Assembly (NCBI GenBank): GCA_903905735.1
Contig: CAIVHU010000047.1
Location: 1-58,439 of the forward strand
Direction of reading: 5' to 3'
Length of the DNA stretch: 58,439 nt
Source of the DNA: an uncultured beta proteobacterium
GTDB lineage: Bacteria > Pseudomonadota > Gammaproteobacteria > Burkholderiales > Burkholderiaceae_C
Within the stretch, counting starts at the first letter, position 1, and the number at the start of each line of letters is the position of its first letter. Made by a program: the position numbers and the translations under genes. Shown here one piece after another: positions 27,064-35,509 of the stretch. The notes under the pieces are model-generated. The model saw only the letters and a program-made list of their open reading frames with translations, was not told where the DNA came from and searched no databases.

Positions 27064-27736
27064 CTACCACGGCAGCGCTTCGCCCTCGTAACTGAAAAAC
27101 CCGCCGGAGTCTTCCGGCTTCAAGGCGGCGATGGTCGCCAGTAACTCTGCGGCGGCTGTCTCGGGCTGGCGCACCGTCAGCCCGGTTTTGGCAAACGGTT
27201 GCGACAGGGCGCTGCGCACCGTGCCCGGATGCAGTGCCACGCAGATGGCCTGCGGCGCGCGTCGGCGCAGCTCGATCGCCGCCGTGTGCACCAGTTGGTT
27301 GAGCGCCGCCTTGCTGGCGCGGTAGCTGTACCAGCCGCCGAGTCGGTTGTCGCCAATGCTGCCCACTTTGGCGGAGAGCGTGGCAAACACCGATGGACCC
27401 TGGCGCGGCAGCAGCGGTAAAAAGTGTTTCATCAGCAGCGCCGGGCCGATGGCGTTGATGGCAAAGGCCTGCGCCATCTGCGCGGCATCGAGCTGCGCCC
27501 AGCTTTTTTCCGGCTGGTGGGTGGGCGTGTGCAGCATGCCGGTGGCATCGATGATCAGGTTCAAAACCCCGCCTTGTTCGGTCAGCAGGGTTTTGACATG
27601 CTGCGCCGCAGCGGCGCGACAGGCCCAGCGCCGTCTCGAAGCGGGGGTCGTTTTGCAACTGGGCCAGCAGCGCCGCGCCAATGCCGCCACTGGCACCAAT
27701 GATCAATGAAAATGGCCTCAAGCCCCTATCTTGCAT
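27064..27736 (-). pseudogene. Short-chain dehydrogenase/reductase, frameshifted
   Basis: The reading frame from the ATG at 27736 gives the Rossmann start SLIIGASGGIGAALLAQLQN and RFETALGLSRR, then becomes meaningless. A second frame from about 27620 continues with QHVKTLLTEQGGVLNLIIDA, FAINAIGPALLMKHFLP, the catalytic Tyr/Lys in WYSYRASKAALNQLV, and VALHPGTVRSALSQPF to the stop at 27064. A frameshift, with probable loss of the second beta strand and following helix, separates the halves. It resembles the C-factor/CsgA-like SDR group. A single sequencing error would not explain the missing residues. Confidence 0.75.
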
Positions 27737-27738
27737 GC

Positions 27739-28710
27739 CTAAGCCACTATGAAAAAGTCAAGCAGCTCGGCGGCCGTGTCCGCTGGCAACTCTTCGGGAA
27801 TGAAATGCCCGGCGGGCAGCGCCAATCCTGAAACCTGCCCGGAACACTGCGCCTGCCAGAGGGTCAGCGGGTTGAATAAGCGGTGCACCACACCGCGCTC
27901 GCCCCACAGCACCCGCATGTTGCAGGCGATTTTTTGGCCCGCCGTGCGGCTGGCGCGGTCGTGCTCCAGGTCAATGCTGGCGCTGGCGCGGTAGTCCTCG
28001 CACACCGCGTGGATGGTTTCGGGTTTGAGGAAGCTGCGCTCGTATTCAGCCAGTGCGGCAGGCTCGATGTGCGCCATGCCGCCCGTGCCCCAGCCGCCCA
28101 GTTTGTGGTGCAGGTAAGCCAAGGCATTGCCGCCAATCATCTGCTCGGGCAGCGGCGCAGGCTGGATCAGGTGGAACCAGTGGTAATAGGCATTGGCAAA
28201 CAGGAAATAGGGGTTGGTGACCGCAACCGACGCCGCCGGGAGTGCCTGCGCCCACGCCTCGGGGCTGTGCCCCCAGTTGCCGTCATACATGTCCAGCGTG
28301 GGCGCGATGTCGATCAGGCACAGCTTGGTCAAGCGCGTCGGATGGTCCAGCGCCAGCCGGTGCGCCACGCGGCCACCCCGGTCATGGCCACACACCCCAA
28401 ACTGCGCCACCCCCAGTCTGTCCATGATCAGAATCATGTCCTGGGCCATGCTGCGCTTGCTATAGCTGCTATGGTTATCAGAGTCCGCTGGCTTGCCCGA
28501 ATCGCCATAACCCCGAAGGTCGGGCAGCACAAGGTAAAAGTCATTCACCAGCTTTTGCGCCACCCGGTGCCACATCACGTGCGTCTGCGGAAAACCGTGC
28601 AACAGCAACACAACAGGCCGGTGAGCTACTGCGCCGTGCGAGACGCGGGCAAACAGCGTGGCGCCGTTCACCTCAAAGTGGTGTGTCTCGAAATCTTCAA
28701 ACCAGTTCAT
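27739..28710 (-). CDS. Alpha/beta hydrolase, haloacetate dehalogenase-like
   Basis: A 323-residue alpha/beta hydrolase beginning MNWFEDFETHHFEVNGATLF. Motifs: VVLLLHGFPQTHVMWHRVA (oxyanion HGFPQ), LPDLRGYGDS, the nucleophile elbow GHDRGGRVAHRLALDHP with Asp as nucleophile and Arg at the two halide/carboxylate-binding positions, and the C-terminal His in LPAGHFIPEELP. These match fluoroacetate/haloacetate dehalogenases (EC 3.8.1.3), so that activity is plausible but unproven. A 36-bp repeat copy lies in frame at about residues 71-82. The downstream SDR is broken and the upstream neighbour is an NTF2-like gene. Confidence 0.82.
   Translation of the reverse strand: MNWFEDFETHHFEVNGATLFARVSHGAVAHRPVVLLLHGFPQTHVMWHRVAQKLVNDFYLVLPDLRGYGDSGKPADSDNHSSYSKRSMAQDMILIMDRLGVAQFGVCGHDRGGRVAHRLALDHPTRLTKLCLIDIAPTLDMYDGNWGHSPEAWAQALPAASVAVTNPYFLFANAYYHWFHLIQPAPLPEQMIGGNALAYLHHKLGGWGTGGMAHIEPAALAEYERSFLKPETIHAVCEDYRASASIDLEHDRASRTAGQKIACNMRVLWGERGVVHRLFNPLTLWQAQCSGQVSGLALPAGHFIPEELPADTAAELLDFFIVA
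28463..28498 (+). repeat. 36-bp dispersed repeat, copy 8 (in frame, hydrolase gene)
   Basis: TAGCTGCTATGGT, ten bases, CGCTGGCTTGCC-type right arm: a diverged copy antisense to the hydrolase gene, which stays open through it. Confidence 0.6.
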
Positions 28711-28724
28711 GCCAGGCTTTCGTG

Positions 28725-29213
28725 TCAGGGGTTCTTGGTCAGATAGCGGTCCAGCGCGGCGCGGGTTTGCGCGCGTACCTGCTTGTTGAAAAACGCTGTC
28801 CAGCCCAGCACCCAGCCGCCCATGCCCAAAGCCTGACGCGACCAACGCCAGAAGTCGAACTGGTCGCAGTGGCTGGCAATCAGGCCCTCAGGCGTGAAGG
28901 TGAAGTCGGCCTCGATGATGTTGTGCACCCGCCTTTTGGTGACGCTAAAAGCGTAGTGCGCCTCCCAGTGCACATGGCCGGTGGTGTCAGTGGCCTGCAC
29001 CTGACTGAAGTCCAGCCGCCAGTCCTCTTTGCCGTGTCCACGCGCGGCGTCACACAGCATGTGCCACATGGCGGCAATCTCGTGCTGGCCCTGGAGCGAA
29101 AATGCGGGGTCGTCGAAGGTGGCGTCCAGGCTGTAGCAGCTGCCCATGGTGTCCGCGTCCAGCGCGGCAAAGGCGGTGTAAAGGCGGGTCAGGGTTTGGG
29201 CGTTGGGGTGCAT
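28725..29213 (-). CDS. NTF2-like (SnoaL-fold) protein
   Basis: A 162-residue protein starting MHPNAQTLTRLYTAFAALDA, with DATFDDPAFSLQGQHEIAAM and HVHWEAHYAFSVTKRRVHN, FDFWRWSRQALG. This is the nuclear transport factor 2/SnoaL fold, small cone-shaped proteins that act as enzymes or ligand binders. The role is unknown. It lies 14 bases upstream of the dehalogenase-like gene and 16 bases after the lipase-like gene, so the four minus-strand genes here may form one operon. Confidence 0.8.
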   Translation of the reverse strand: MHPNAQTLTRLYTAFAALDADTMGSCYSLDATFDDPAFSLQGQHEIAAMWHMLCDAARGHGKEDWRLDFSQVQATDTTGHVHWEAHYAFSVTKRRVHNIIEADFTFTPEGLIASHCDQFDFWRWSRQALGMGGWVLGWTAFFNKQVRAQTRAALDRYLTKNP

Positions 29214-29229
29214 GTGGATCAGGTGAATG

Positions 29230-30495
29230 TTATGCCAGCCACTGTAACAACTGCCGGGTGACATCCGGGCTGCTGAGCAATTGCAGGTGGTGGGTGCGGT
29301 ACAGGACCAGCTGGTGCGCCGGGGCAAACACCAGGCAACGCGCCGGCTTGTCGTGCTGGCCAAGTGCGCTGGGTAGCGGCACCAGCCCGTCACCCAGCAG
29401 GCGGTCGGCCAGCGTCCCACGTTGGGCCGCTGCGGTGGCGGCCACGGCAAAACAGGCGATGCCCTCGGGTAGCGGCACGTGCTGGCGGCTGTCAGGCTGG
29501 CGGCGAAAACGGTCGTGGCCCTGCCAGTCCACATCCAGCAGGTGGCCGTAGCGCAGGTCGGTGACCCCGGCGCTGCGCAACTGGCCCAGCTTGGCAAACG
29601 GGCGGCTGTAGGGCGTGCTGCCCAGCAGTTCATCAACCCAGTTGCCCGCGCGCTCCAGCGGCGCGCCGTGATGCGGTGTGCCCAGAAAGACGATGTTTTT
29701 GACCAGCGCGGGCCAACTCAGCCCCACCTGCTGGGCGTAAAACAGCGCGCTGCGTATCAGCAGCCCACCCATGCTGTGCGCCAGCACGGTGATCTGAGTC
29801 AGTGCGGTGGGCCAGCTTTGCACCAGGTCTTGCAGTTGCCGGGCCAGTTCGTGGCCGTTTTGAGAGACGTGCAGCCCGCTGTTGTAGCGCAGATAGATGG
29901 GCGTGTACCCCAGTTCATGGGCCAGGGTGGTGGCGTGGTTGACGCTTTGGCTTGGGTCCCCGATCGTCCATTGCAGGTCGTTCATGCACAGGCCGTGGAT
30001 CACGAGCAGCAGTTTGGGGCCAGCGCCAGGTAGCTGAACATTAAGAGGTAAATTGGCCTCCAGCCCTTTGGATATAAAAGCTGGCAGCTCTTGATAATGT
30101 AGCGTCATGGGCAGCGCCAGCGGGTTGGCGCTGGCTTGCAGACGGTCGCCCATCACGCCGTTGAGGGCGGCGATGACAGCGGTGCGTTCTGGCGACTCGT
30201 CGCCTTGCCCTTCCAGGCGCTGCAGCGTCGGCTCCAGCCGGGTCAGGGCGGCCTCCAGCCCACGACCAATCAGCCCGGTCACGCCGTGGATGCTTTGGTA
30301 AATCAACCCGGTCAATCCGGTGGTGTGTGCGGGTGTGGCCCCGTTGGGTGCGCCTAGCGTGCGCCACACCGACTGGTGCACACCCTCGCTCATGCCGGTG
30401 ATGGCGTGGGTGGCCTGCGTGGCCAGCTGCGCGGCGGCACGCAGGTCAGACGCGCTCAGGTGGCGGGTGGGCTTTTTGGGGGGTGATGCAGTCAT
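29230..30495 (-). CDS. Lipase-like alpha/beta hydrolase
   Basis: A 421-residue protein with a helical N-terminal region (residues about 1-110), then an alpha/beta hydrolase core: LLLVIHGLCMNDLQWTIG, the nucleophile elbow VLAHSMGGLLIRSALFYAQ (Ser), IVFLGTPHHGAPLERAGN and a C-terminal LLGDGLVPLPSAL with Asp. It resembles PGAP1/triacylglycerol-lipase-type hydrolases. No signal peptide is evident. Residues about 136-147 come from an in-frame 36-bp repeat (30055-30090). The start is at 30495 (MTASPPKKPTRH); an ATG at 30525 is possible. Confidence 0.8.
   Translation of the reverse strand: MTASPPKKPTRHLSASDLRAAAQLATQATHAITGMSEGVHQSVWRTLGAPNGATPAHTTGLTGLIYQSIHGVTGLIGRGLEAALTRLEPTLQRLEGQGDESPERTAVIAALNGVMGDRLQASANPLALPMTLHYQELPAFISKGLEANLPLNVQLPGAGPKLLLVIHGLCMNDLQWTIGDPSQSVNHATTLAHELGYTPIYLRYNSGLHVSQNGHELARQLQDLVQSWPTALTQITVLAHSMGGLLIRSALFYAQQVGLSWPALVKNIVFLGTPHHGAPLERAGNWVDELLGSTPYSRPFAKLGQLRSAGVTDLRYGHLLDVDWQGHDRFRRQPDSRQHVPLPEGIACFAVAATAAAQRGTLADRLLGDGLVPLPSALGQHDKPARCLVFAPAHQLVLYRTHHLQLLSSPDVTRQLLQWLA
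30055..30090 (-). repeat. 36-bp dispersed repeat, copy 9 (in frame, lipase gene)
   Basis: On the minus strand: GAGCTGCCAGCTT, ten bases, AGGGCTGGAGGCC, with an identical right arm to the consensus. Confidence 0.75.
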
Positions 30496-30615
30496 GCGCC
30501 ATTGTGGCGGTGCGCGCAGTGGCATGCTAGGTGATCAGCTCTAGGCACGAAGCCGAAGACAGTGCTGTAGCAGACCGAGGCGAAGAAACACGGCACGGAT
30601 GAGATGGAAATGGCA

Positions 30616-31092
30616 TCACAGCACCGGCAACGCCAGCGCGCGCTTGACCTCTTTGAGCGAAAAGCTGGTGGAAATCTCGCGCACACCGGGCAGCGCGCGG
30701 ATTTGCGTACGGGCAAATTCGGCAAACGCCGCCAGGTCCACACCAACCACCTCCAACTGGTAGTCGTAGCGGCCCGAGATGTTATGGCACGACAGCACCT
30801 GCGGCAGCGCCACCACCGCGCGCTCAAACGATTCGGCGGCTTGCGGCGTGTGATTTTCCATCTGCAGGTGCACAAACCCGGTCACGCCGTAGCCCAGCTT
30901 CTGGCGGCTCAGGCGGGCGTGGTAGCCCTCGATCACACCCGCCTCTTCCAGGTGCTTGATGCGCCGCCAGCACGGTGAGGCCGACAGTGCCACCCGCTCG
31001 GCCAACTCGCCCACAGTGGCGCGGCCATCTCGTTGCAAGGCGGTGAGCAACTGGCGGTCCACGGCATCGAAGGTGCTGGTTTGGTTAGGCAT
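30616..31092 (-). CDS. Lrp/AsnC-family regulator
   Basis: A 158-residue regulator with an N-terminal HTH (DAVDRQLLTALQRDGRATVG, ELAERVALSASPCWRRIKHL) and a C-terminal RAM ligand domain (GYGVTGFVHLQMENHT, VLSCHNISGRYDYQLEVVG). It is divergent from a methionine gamma-lyase gene, the same arrangement as Pseudomonas putida mdeR-mdeA, where the Lrp-type MdeR activates mdeA. By analogy it likely senses methionine or a related amino acid. The start MPNQTSTFDAVD at 31092 was chosen over 31104. Confidence 0.9.
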   Translation of the reverse strand: MPNQTSTFDAVDRQLLTALQRDGRATVGELAERVALSASPCWRRIKHLEEAGVIEGYHARLSRQKLGYGVTGFVHLQMENHTPQAAESFERAVVALPQVLSCHNISGRYDYQLEVVGVDLAAFAEFARTQIRALPGVREISTSFSLKEVKRALALPVL

Positions 31093-31190
31093 GGTTAACC
31101 TCAAAAGTAAATAAAGCTGGAAGATTATTTCAAAGTTAGCGCATTGAACATTGAATTTGAGTAAAAGTCACCCGACCAATGGATTCAAAA

Positions 31191-31213
31191 TTCTGCAGCA
31201 ACACCCCGCAGAA
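31191..31213 (+). promoter_or_regulatory. Inverted repeat before methionine gamma-lyase
   Basis: TTCTGC (31191-31196) and GCAGAA (31208-31213) form an inverted repeat 18 bases before the start codon. It could be a leader hairpin or part of the operator of the divergent Lrp-type regulator. The wider gap 31093-31231 is AT-rich. Confidence 0.35.
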
Positions 31214-31231
31214 CTTCCTTGAAAGCCCACC

Positions 31232-32440
31232 ATGAGCAAGACCCCGCACGGCCACAGCGGTTTCAGCACCCGTGCCATCCACCACGGCTACAACCCAGCG
31301 GACCATCACGGCGCGCTGGTGCCGCCGATCTACACCTCGGCCACCTACGCTTTCCCCGACGCAGCCTACGGCGGGCGTTGTTTTGCCGGTACCGAATCGG
31401 GCTACTTTTACAGCCGCGTTGGCAACCCTACATTGAACCTGCTGGAGGCCCGTCTGGCTAGCCTGGAAGAAGGTGTTGGCGCGGTGGTGTTTGGCTCGGG
31501 CATGGGGGCCATCAGCGCCACGCTGTGGTCCATGCTGCAACAGGGCGACGAGGTGCTGGCAGACTTGACGCTTTACGGCTGCACCTTTTCGCTGCTCAAC
31601 CACGGCTTGACGCACTTTGGCGTGAACGTGCGGCATGTGGACATGACCGACTTGCAGGCGCTGGCCCAGGCCATCGGCCCGCAGACCCGCGTGGTGTACT
31701 TTGAGACCCCAGCCAACCCCAACATGCGCCTGATCGACATTGCTGCGGTGTCAACCATTGCCCATAAGGCGGGTGTGAAAGTGGTGGTGGACAACACCTA
31801 TTGCACCCCCTACCTGCAGCGCCCGTTGACGCTGGGCGCTGACGTGAGTGTGCATTCGGTCACGAAATACCTGGGCGGCCATGGTGACCTGATGGCCGGT
31901 GCTGCCATCTTTGCTGACCCCGAGCTGGCGCTGCGCGTGCGGGTGTTCGGCCTGAAAGACATGACCGGCGCGGTGATGTCGTCGCAAGACGCGCACCTGG
32001 TCATGCGTGGCCTGAAAACGCTGACCTTGCGTATGGACCGGCATTGCCAGAGTGCGCAAAAGGTGGCCGAGTTGCTGCACAGCCACCCGGCCACCGAGCG
32101 GGTGTACTTTCCGGGCCTGCCGGACTTTCCGCAGTATGAATTGGCCAAACGCCAGATGAGCCAGTTTGGCGGCATGGCGGCGTTTGAGTTACGCGGTGGT
32201 TTGGCGGCCGGCATCCGTTTCATGGACGCGGTGCAACTCGTCACCCGCGCGGTGAGCCTGGGTGATGCCGAAACCCTGGCGCAACACCCGGCCAGCATGA
32301 CCCACGCCACCTACACCCCCGAGGAGCGCGCCGCGCACGGCATCAGCGAAGGCTTGGTGCGCCTGTCGGTCGGGCTGGAAGACCCGCAGGACATCCTGGA
32401 CGATATACAGCTGGCGCTGGATCAGGCCGGGCGGGCTTGA
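31232..32440 (+). CDS. megL: Methionine gamma-lyase (PLP enzyme)
   Basis: A 402-residue Cys/Met-metabolism PLP enzyme. The PLP lysine is in SVHSVTKYLGGHGD. The segment DLTLYGCTFSLLNHGL carries the Cys that distinguishes methionine gamma-lyases (Cys116 in P. putida) from cystathionine enzymes. YFYSRVGNPTLNLLE and FETPANPNMRLIDI complete the fold signature. It would split methionine to methanethiol, 2-oxobutyrate and ammonia. It is divergent from the Lrp-type regulator and convergent with the GntR gene (18-base gap, no terminator seen). Confidence 0.9.
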   Translation: MSKTPHGHSGFSTRAIHHGYNPADHHGALVPPIYTSATYAFPDAAYGGRCFAGTESGYFYSRVGNPTLNLLEARLASLEEGVGAVVFGSGMGAISATLWSMLQQGDEVLADLTLYGCTFSLLNHGLTHFGVNVRHVDMTDLQALAQAIGPQTRVVYFETPANPNMRLIDIAAVSTIAHKAGVKVVVDNTYCTPYLQRPLTLGADVSVHSVTKYLGGHGDLMAGAAIFADPELALRVRVFGLKDMTGAVMSSQDAHLVMRGLKTLTLRMDRHCQSAQKVAELLHSHPATERVYFPGLPDFPQYELAKRQMSQFGGMAAFELRGGLAAGIRFMDAVQLVTRAVSLGDAETLAQHPASMTHATYTPEERAAHGISEGLVRLSVGLEDPQDILDDIQLALDQAGRA

Positions 32441-32458
32441 GCTGCAGGCGAGGTGGAG

Positions 32459-33169
32459 TCAAGCCAGTTGCGTCTGGCGCTTGACGATGTCGTGTGTCAT
32501 GCGCACATGGGCTTCCAGCGCCAGCGCGGCGCGGGCTTCCTGGCGGTTGATGGCGGCCTGGTAAATGGTTTCGTGCTCCTCATGCACGCGTCGCTCAATG
32601 GCGTGGGCAGCAGTCAGCCGCCAGTTGATTTTGCGGTAACGCTCGCCGTGGCGGTACAAAATCGACAGCATGTACTTGGTCCACGGTGAGTCGTGGGCCG
32701 CAATCAGCGCGTCGTGAAACGCCTTGTTGCGCGCTTCCCACTGAGCTGGTTCAGCGTCTTCGATGTGGTCTTCGGTTTGCGTCAGCAACTGGTAGCTGGT
32801 GGTGAGCGCCGCCTCCCACTGTGCGTTGCCATGGCGGATGGACTGGCGCAGCGCCTCGGTTTCCAGCATCACGCGGGTGTTGGTCACGTCTTCCAGGTCG
32901 GTGAGCGAGATTGGGGCCACCCGAAAGCCGCGCTGGCCTTCCGCCGTGACCAGCGCGTCTGACACCAGCAGCGAGAGCGCCTCGCGCAGCGTGCTGGCAC
33001 CCACCTGGTACTGGTCTTTGAGGTGTTCCACGCGCAGTTTTTCGCCCGGGGCCAGCTTGCCGCAGATTACATCACTGCGCAGGCTCAGGTAAGCGCGCTC
33101 GGCCAGGGTGCGCGGGGTGGTGATGTCGGTGGCGACGTGGCTTGTGCCACGGGGTTGGCGGGGGCTCAT
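32459..33169 (-). CDS. aphS: GntR/FadR-family regulator, AphS-like
   Basis: A 236-residue regulator with an N-terminal winged HTH (LAERAYLSLRSDVICGKLAP, LKDQYQVGASTLREALSLLV) and a FadR-type C-terminal helical domain (FCD), containing the metal-site residues seen as D-N-H (NKAFHDALIAA) and later histidines. It follows the sigma54 activator gene by 15 bases on the same strand. In Comamonas testosteroni TA441 a GntR regulator, AphS, represses the phenol genes, and I infer the same role. The symbol is by analogy. Confidence 0.8.
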   Translation of the reverse strand: MSPRQPRGTSHVATDITTPRTLAERAYLSLRSDVICGKLAPGEKLRVEHLKDQYQVGASTLREALSLLVSDALVTAEGQRGFRVAPISLTDLEDVTNTRVMLETEALRQSIRHGNAQWEAALTTSYQLLTQTEDHIEDAEPAQWEARNKAFHDALIAAHDSPWTKYMLSILYRHGERYRKINWRLTAAHAIERRVHEEHETIYQAAINRQEARAALALEAHVRMTHDIVKRQTQLA

Positions 33170-33184
33170 GCGGGGATCCTCCGG

Positions 33185-34882
33185 TCAGTGCGTTGTAGGG
33201 GGCGCGTCCTGGTCGCGCTCCAGGCTGCGTTTTTGCCGGTAGGCCAGTTGCGCCCGGCTCAAGCCCAACAGGCGCGCGGCTTGAGACAGATTGCCGCCAG
33301 CGCGCGCCACGGCGTGGTTCAGCACACGTGCCTCGATGTCGTCAAGCGAGTTTCCGCTGTCCAGGATGCGTGCGCTCAGGTCGTCGTCCTGCGCGCTGGG
33401 CAGCTCAGTCAACTGGCCGTTGGCGTCAAAACTGGTTTGCACAGTCTGGGGGCGGTTGGGGAACAGGTGTTCGACTTCAATCATGCCGCCCTGGCACGCA
33501 AGAATCACACCGCGCTCGACCAGGTTTTCCAGCTCGCGCACATTGCCGGGCCAGGTGTGCTGCTCCAGCGCCTGCATCGCACGCTCGGCAAAGCCGGTGA
33601 CGCGTTTGTCGTGGACGGTGCAAAAACGCGTCAGCATGGCGTTGGCCAGCGCGGGCACGTCGGCCAGGCGCTCGCGTAGCGGTGGCAGGCAGATCGGGTA
33701 CACATTCAGGCGGTACCACAGGTCTTGGCGGAAGCGCCCTTCGCGCACGGCTTTTTCCAGATCGACATTGGTGGCGGCCACCAGCCGCACATTCACTTGG
33801 CGCGTGACCTCGGCACCCACCCGCTCGACCTCTCCCTCCTGCAAGACCCTCAGCAGCTTGGCCTGTGCGGGCAGCGGCAAGTCGCCCACTTCGTCCAGTA
33901 GCAGGGTGCCGCCATGGGCGCGCTCAAAACGCCCGGCGCGGGCGGCATGGGCACCGGTGTAAGCGCCTTTTTCCACGCCAAACAACTCGGCTTCAATCAA
34001 TTCGGCTGGCAGCGCGGCGCAATTGACTGCCACAAATGGCGCATTGCGGCGCGGTGACAGGTCATGCAAGGCGCGGGCAAAACGCTCCTTGCCAACCCCG
34101 GTTTCACCCGTCAGCAGCACCGTGACCTGGGTTTTGGCCGCCTTTTCCATCAGCCCATAGGCCTGGCGGAACGCGCTGGACTTGCCGATGAGCTGGCTGT
34201 TCTGGTGCTCAGGCTCGATGCTGGATTTGAGCGCCTCCACCTGCGACTGCAGCGCTTCGAGCTTTTCCATCAGCGAGTCGTCGGTGAAATACATGCGATG
34301 CGCCTCGCCGTCGGGGCATTCCTCGATGGGTTTGCCAACAATCAAACAATGATCGTCGCCGCTGGCGGCGCACAGCGTCTCCTTGAACAGGATGAGTTTG
34401 CCCATGAAAGCGCTGGTGTAGCCGCTGGCATACCCTAGCAACACCCAACACGCCGGATGATCCACCTGGCCGAACTTCTGTTGATGGGCGTAGGCCTCCC
34501 AGGAGTGGTCCCAGCGGAATTCACCGTAAAAATGCCCCGCCTTGACATCAATCGTGATCTTGACCGGTGTGACACGCGCTGCGCCTTCGAGCATGTGCAA
34601 CTGCGGGCCGACCAGAAACTGGCTTTCAATGGAGTCGTTGGGGCGCTGCTTGATGGCGTATTCAGCATCGCTCAGGCCCGACGCATAACCCAAACGCGTC
34701 AGGATGCGCCGCGCGTGGTCGGCCCCCACCGAGCTCATCAAATCCTGTCGCAACGCCGCCAGGGCCGAGGTGTGCATCAATACCATGCGTGTGTCGCCCA
34801 GCCAGATGGTGCCGCTTTCAGGCTCAAACCGCAGCAATCGGCGCAAGTCGCGGTCGGGTGGGTATTTGAACGGGGGTGGCAT
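33185..34882 (-). CDS. dmpR: Sigma54-dependent activator of phenol catabolism (DmpR/AphR/XylR family)
   Basis: A 565-residue enhancer-binding protein. Residues 1-200 are the XylR-N and V4R sensory domain, with Cys145, Glu168, Cys171 and Cys179 spaced as in the zinc site of phenol-sensing relatives. A linker ([16 protein letters not shown]) follows. The AAA+ domain has Walker A GETGVGKE (259-266), the sigma54-contacting GAYTGA (306-311), and [15 protein letters not shown] Fis-type HTH ends the protein ([20 protein letters not shown]). It senses phenols directly and activates the divergent dmpK operon. The start is preceded by GAGGAATCACC. Confidence 0.94.
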   Translation of the reverse strand: MPPPFKYPPDRDLRRLLRFEPESGTIWLGDTRMVLMHTSALAALRQDLMSSVGADHARRILTRLGYASGLSDAEYAIKQRPNDSIESQFLVGPQLHMLEGAARVTPVKITIDVKAGHFYGEFRWDHSWEAYAHQQKFGQVDHPACWVLLGYASGYTSAFMGKLILFKETLCAASGDDHCLIVGKPIEECPDGEAHRMYFTDDSLMEKLEALQSQVEALKSSIEPEHQNSQLIGKSSAFRQAYGLMEKAAKTQVTVLLTGETGVGKERFARALHDLSPRRNAPFVAVNCAALPAELIEAELFGVEKGAYTGAHAARAGRFERAHGGTLLLDEVGDLPLPAQAKLLRVLQEGEVERVGAEVTRQVNVRLVAATNVDLEKAVREGRFRQDLWYRLNVYPICLPPLRERLADVPALANAMLTRFCTVHDKRVTGFAERAMQALEQHTWPGNVRELENLVERGVILACQGGMIEVEHLFPNRPQTVQTSFDANGQLTELPSAQDDDLSARILDSGNSLDDIEARVLNHAVARAGGNLSQAARLLGLSRAQLAYRQKRSLERDQDAPPTTH

Positions 34883-34901
34883 GGTGATTCCTCAGACTCT
34901 T

Positions 34902-34919
34902 TAAAAATCTCGATATTTA
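34902..34919. promoter_or_regulatory. Palindromic repeat, left copy (possible AphS operator)
   Basis: TAAAAATCTCGATATTTA, an imperfect palindrome 20 bases upstream of the activator gene start. It matches 16 of 18 bases with the site at 35119-35136. Position suits a repressor of the activator gene. Confidence 0.5.
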
Positions 34920-34965
34920 CATGATCCTCTTGAAGTGTAGCGCAGAGCAGGTCATTTGGCTTGAA

Positions 34966-35006
34966 TTTACTCAAATGATCAAATTGTCACGATCAAGGTA
35001 CCTCAA
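34966..35006 (+). promoter_or_regulatory. Upstream activator sites for the DmpR-type regulator
   Basis: TTACTCAAATGATCAA (34967-34982) agrees at 13 of 16 bases with the XylR/DmpR-type UAS as I remember it (TTGATCAATTGATCAA). A second, weaker half-palindrome, GATCAAGGTACCTCAA, lies at 34991-35006. They are about 175-215 bases before the predicted transcription start, a normal distance for this class. Confidence 0.6.
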
Positions 35007-35118
35007 ATAGTGAAATTTAAGGTTCTTAAGCGCATTCGAAGTCGGCAAAAAGTAGTGAATTGATGTGAATAAACGGGTTTTGGTGGCCCGAAGGCCGTGT
35101 TTTCCTCGGGGTTTACCC

Positions 35119-35136
35119 TAAAAATCCCGAGATTTA
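35119..35136. promoter_or_regulatory. Palindromic repeat, right copy (possible AphS operator)
   Basis: TAAAAATCCCGAGATTTA, containing the inverted arms AAATC and GATTT. It ends 18 bases before the -24 element of the dmpK promoter, so a protein bound here could block DNA looping or sigma54 polymerase. A further direct repeat, ATTTAAGGTNC, occurs at 35015-35025 and 35132-35142. Confidence 0.5.
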
Positions 35137-35154
35137 AGGTCCTAGCACAAATTC

Positions 35155-35170
35155 TGGCAAGCAAGTTGCA
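35155..35170 (+). promoter_or_regulatory. Sigma54 -24/-12 promoter of the phenol operon
   Basis: TGGCAAGCAAGTTGCA fits the consensus TGGCACGNNNNTTGCW at all key positions (GG at -24, GC at -12, correct spacing). Transcription would start near 35181, 18 bases before the dmpK ATG. Confidence 0.85.
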
Positions 35171-35198
35171 AAGCTTCAGACATCCAACGCGCCACACC

Positions 35199-35477
35199 AT
35201 GACCACCCCACAGCCTTTCAACCCCGACAAGAAGTTCGTTCGCATCATTCAAACCCACGCCACCGGCTTGGTCGAATTTGAATTTGCCGTGGGCGAGCCC
35301 GAGCTGTTTGTGGAACTGCTCATGGGGCAGGCGGCGTTTGATGAGTTTTGCGCCACCCACGGCGTGACCCCCACCACGGGCCACCTCGTTCAGGCGCCCG
35401 ACACCGATACCCAGGAATGGGACTGGAGCCTGCGCGCCGCCCGCGAGCAGCAAATTCGCCACGACAACAAAGGCTGA
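35199..35477 (+). CDS. dmpK: Phenol hydroxylase assembly/accessory protein DmpK
   Basis: A 92-residue protein of the DmpK/PhyA/TouF-like group: DKKFVRIIQTHATGLVEFEF, FVELLMGQAAFDEFCATHGV. DmpK is needed to activate the oxygenase, probably in assembling the di-iron site, and is not a turnover component. It is first in the operon, just after the -24/-12 promoter. The ATG at 35199 is used because codons before it would lie upstream of the predicted transcript. Confidence 0.9.
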   Translation: MTTPQPFNPDKKFVRIIQTHATGLVEFEFAVGEPELFVELLMGQAAFDEFCATHGVTPTTGHLVQAPDTDTQEWDWSLRAAREQQIRHDNKG

Positions 35478-35509
35478 AAACAGCCCACCACTTGAGGAGA
35501 CACCCCTAA

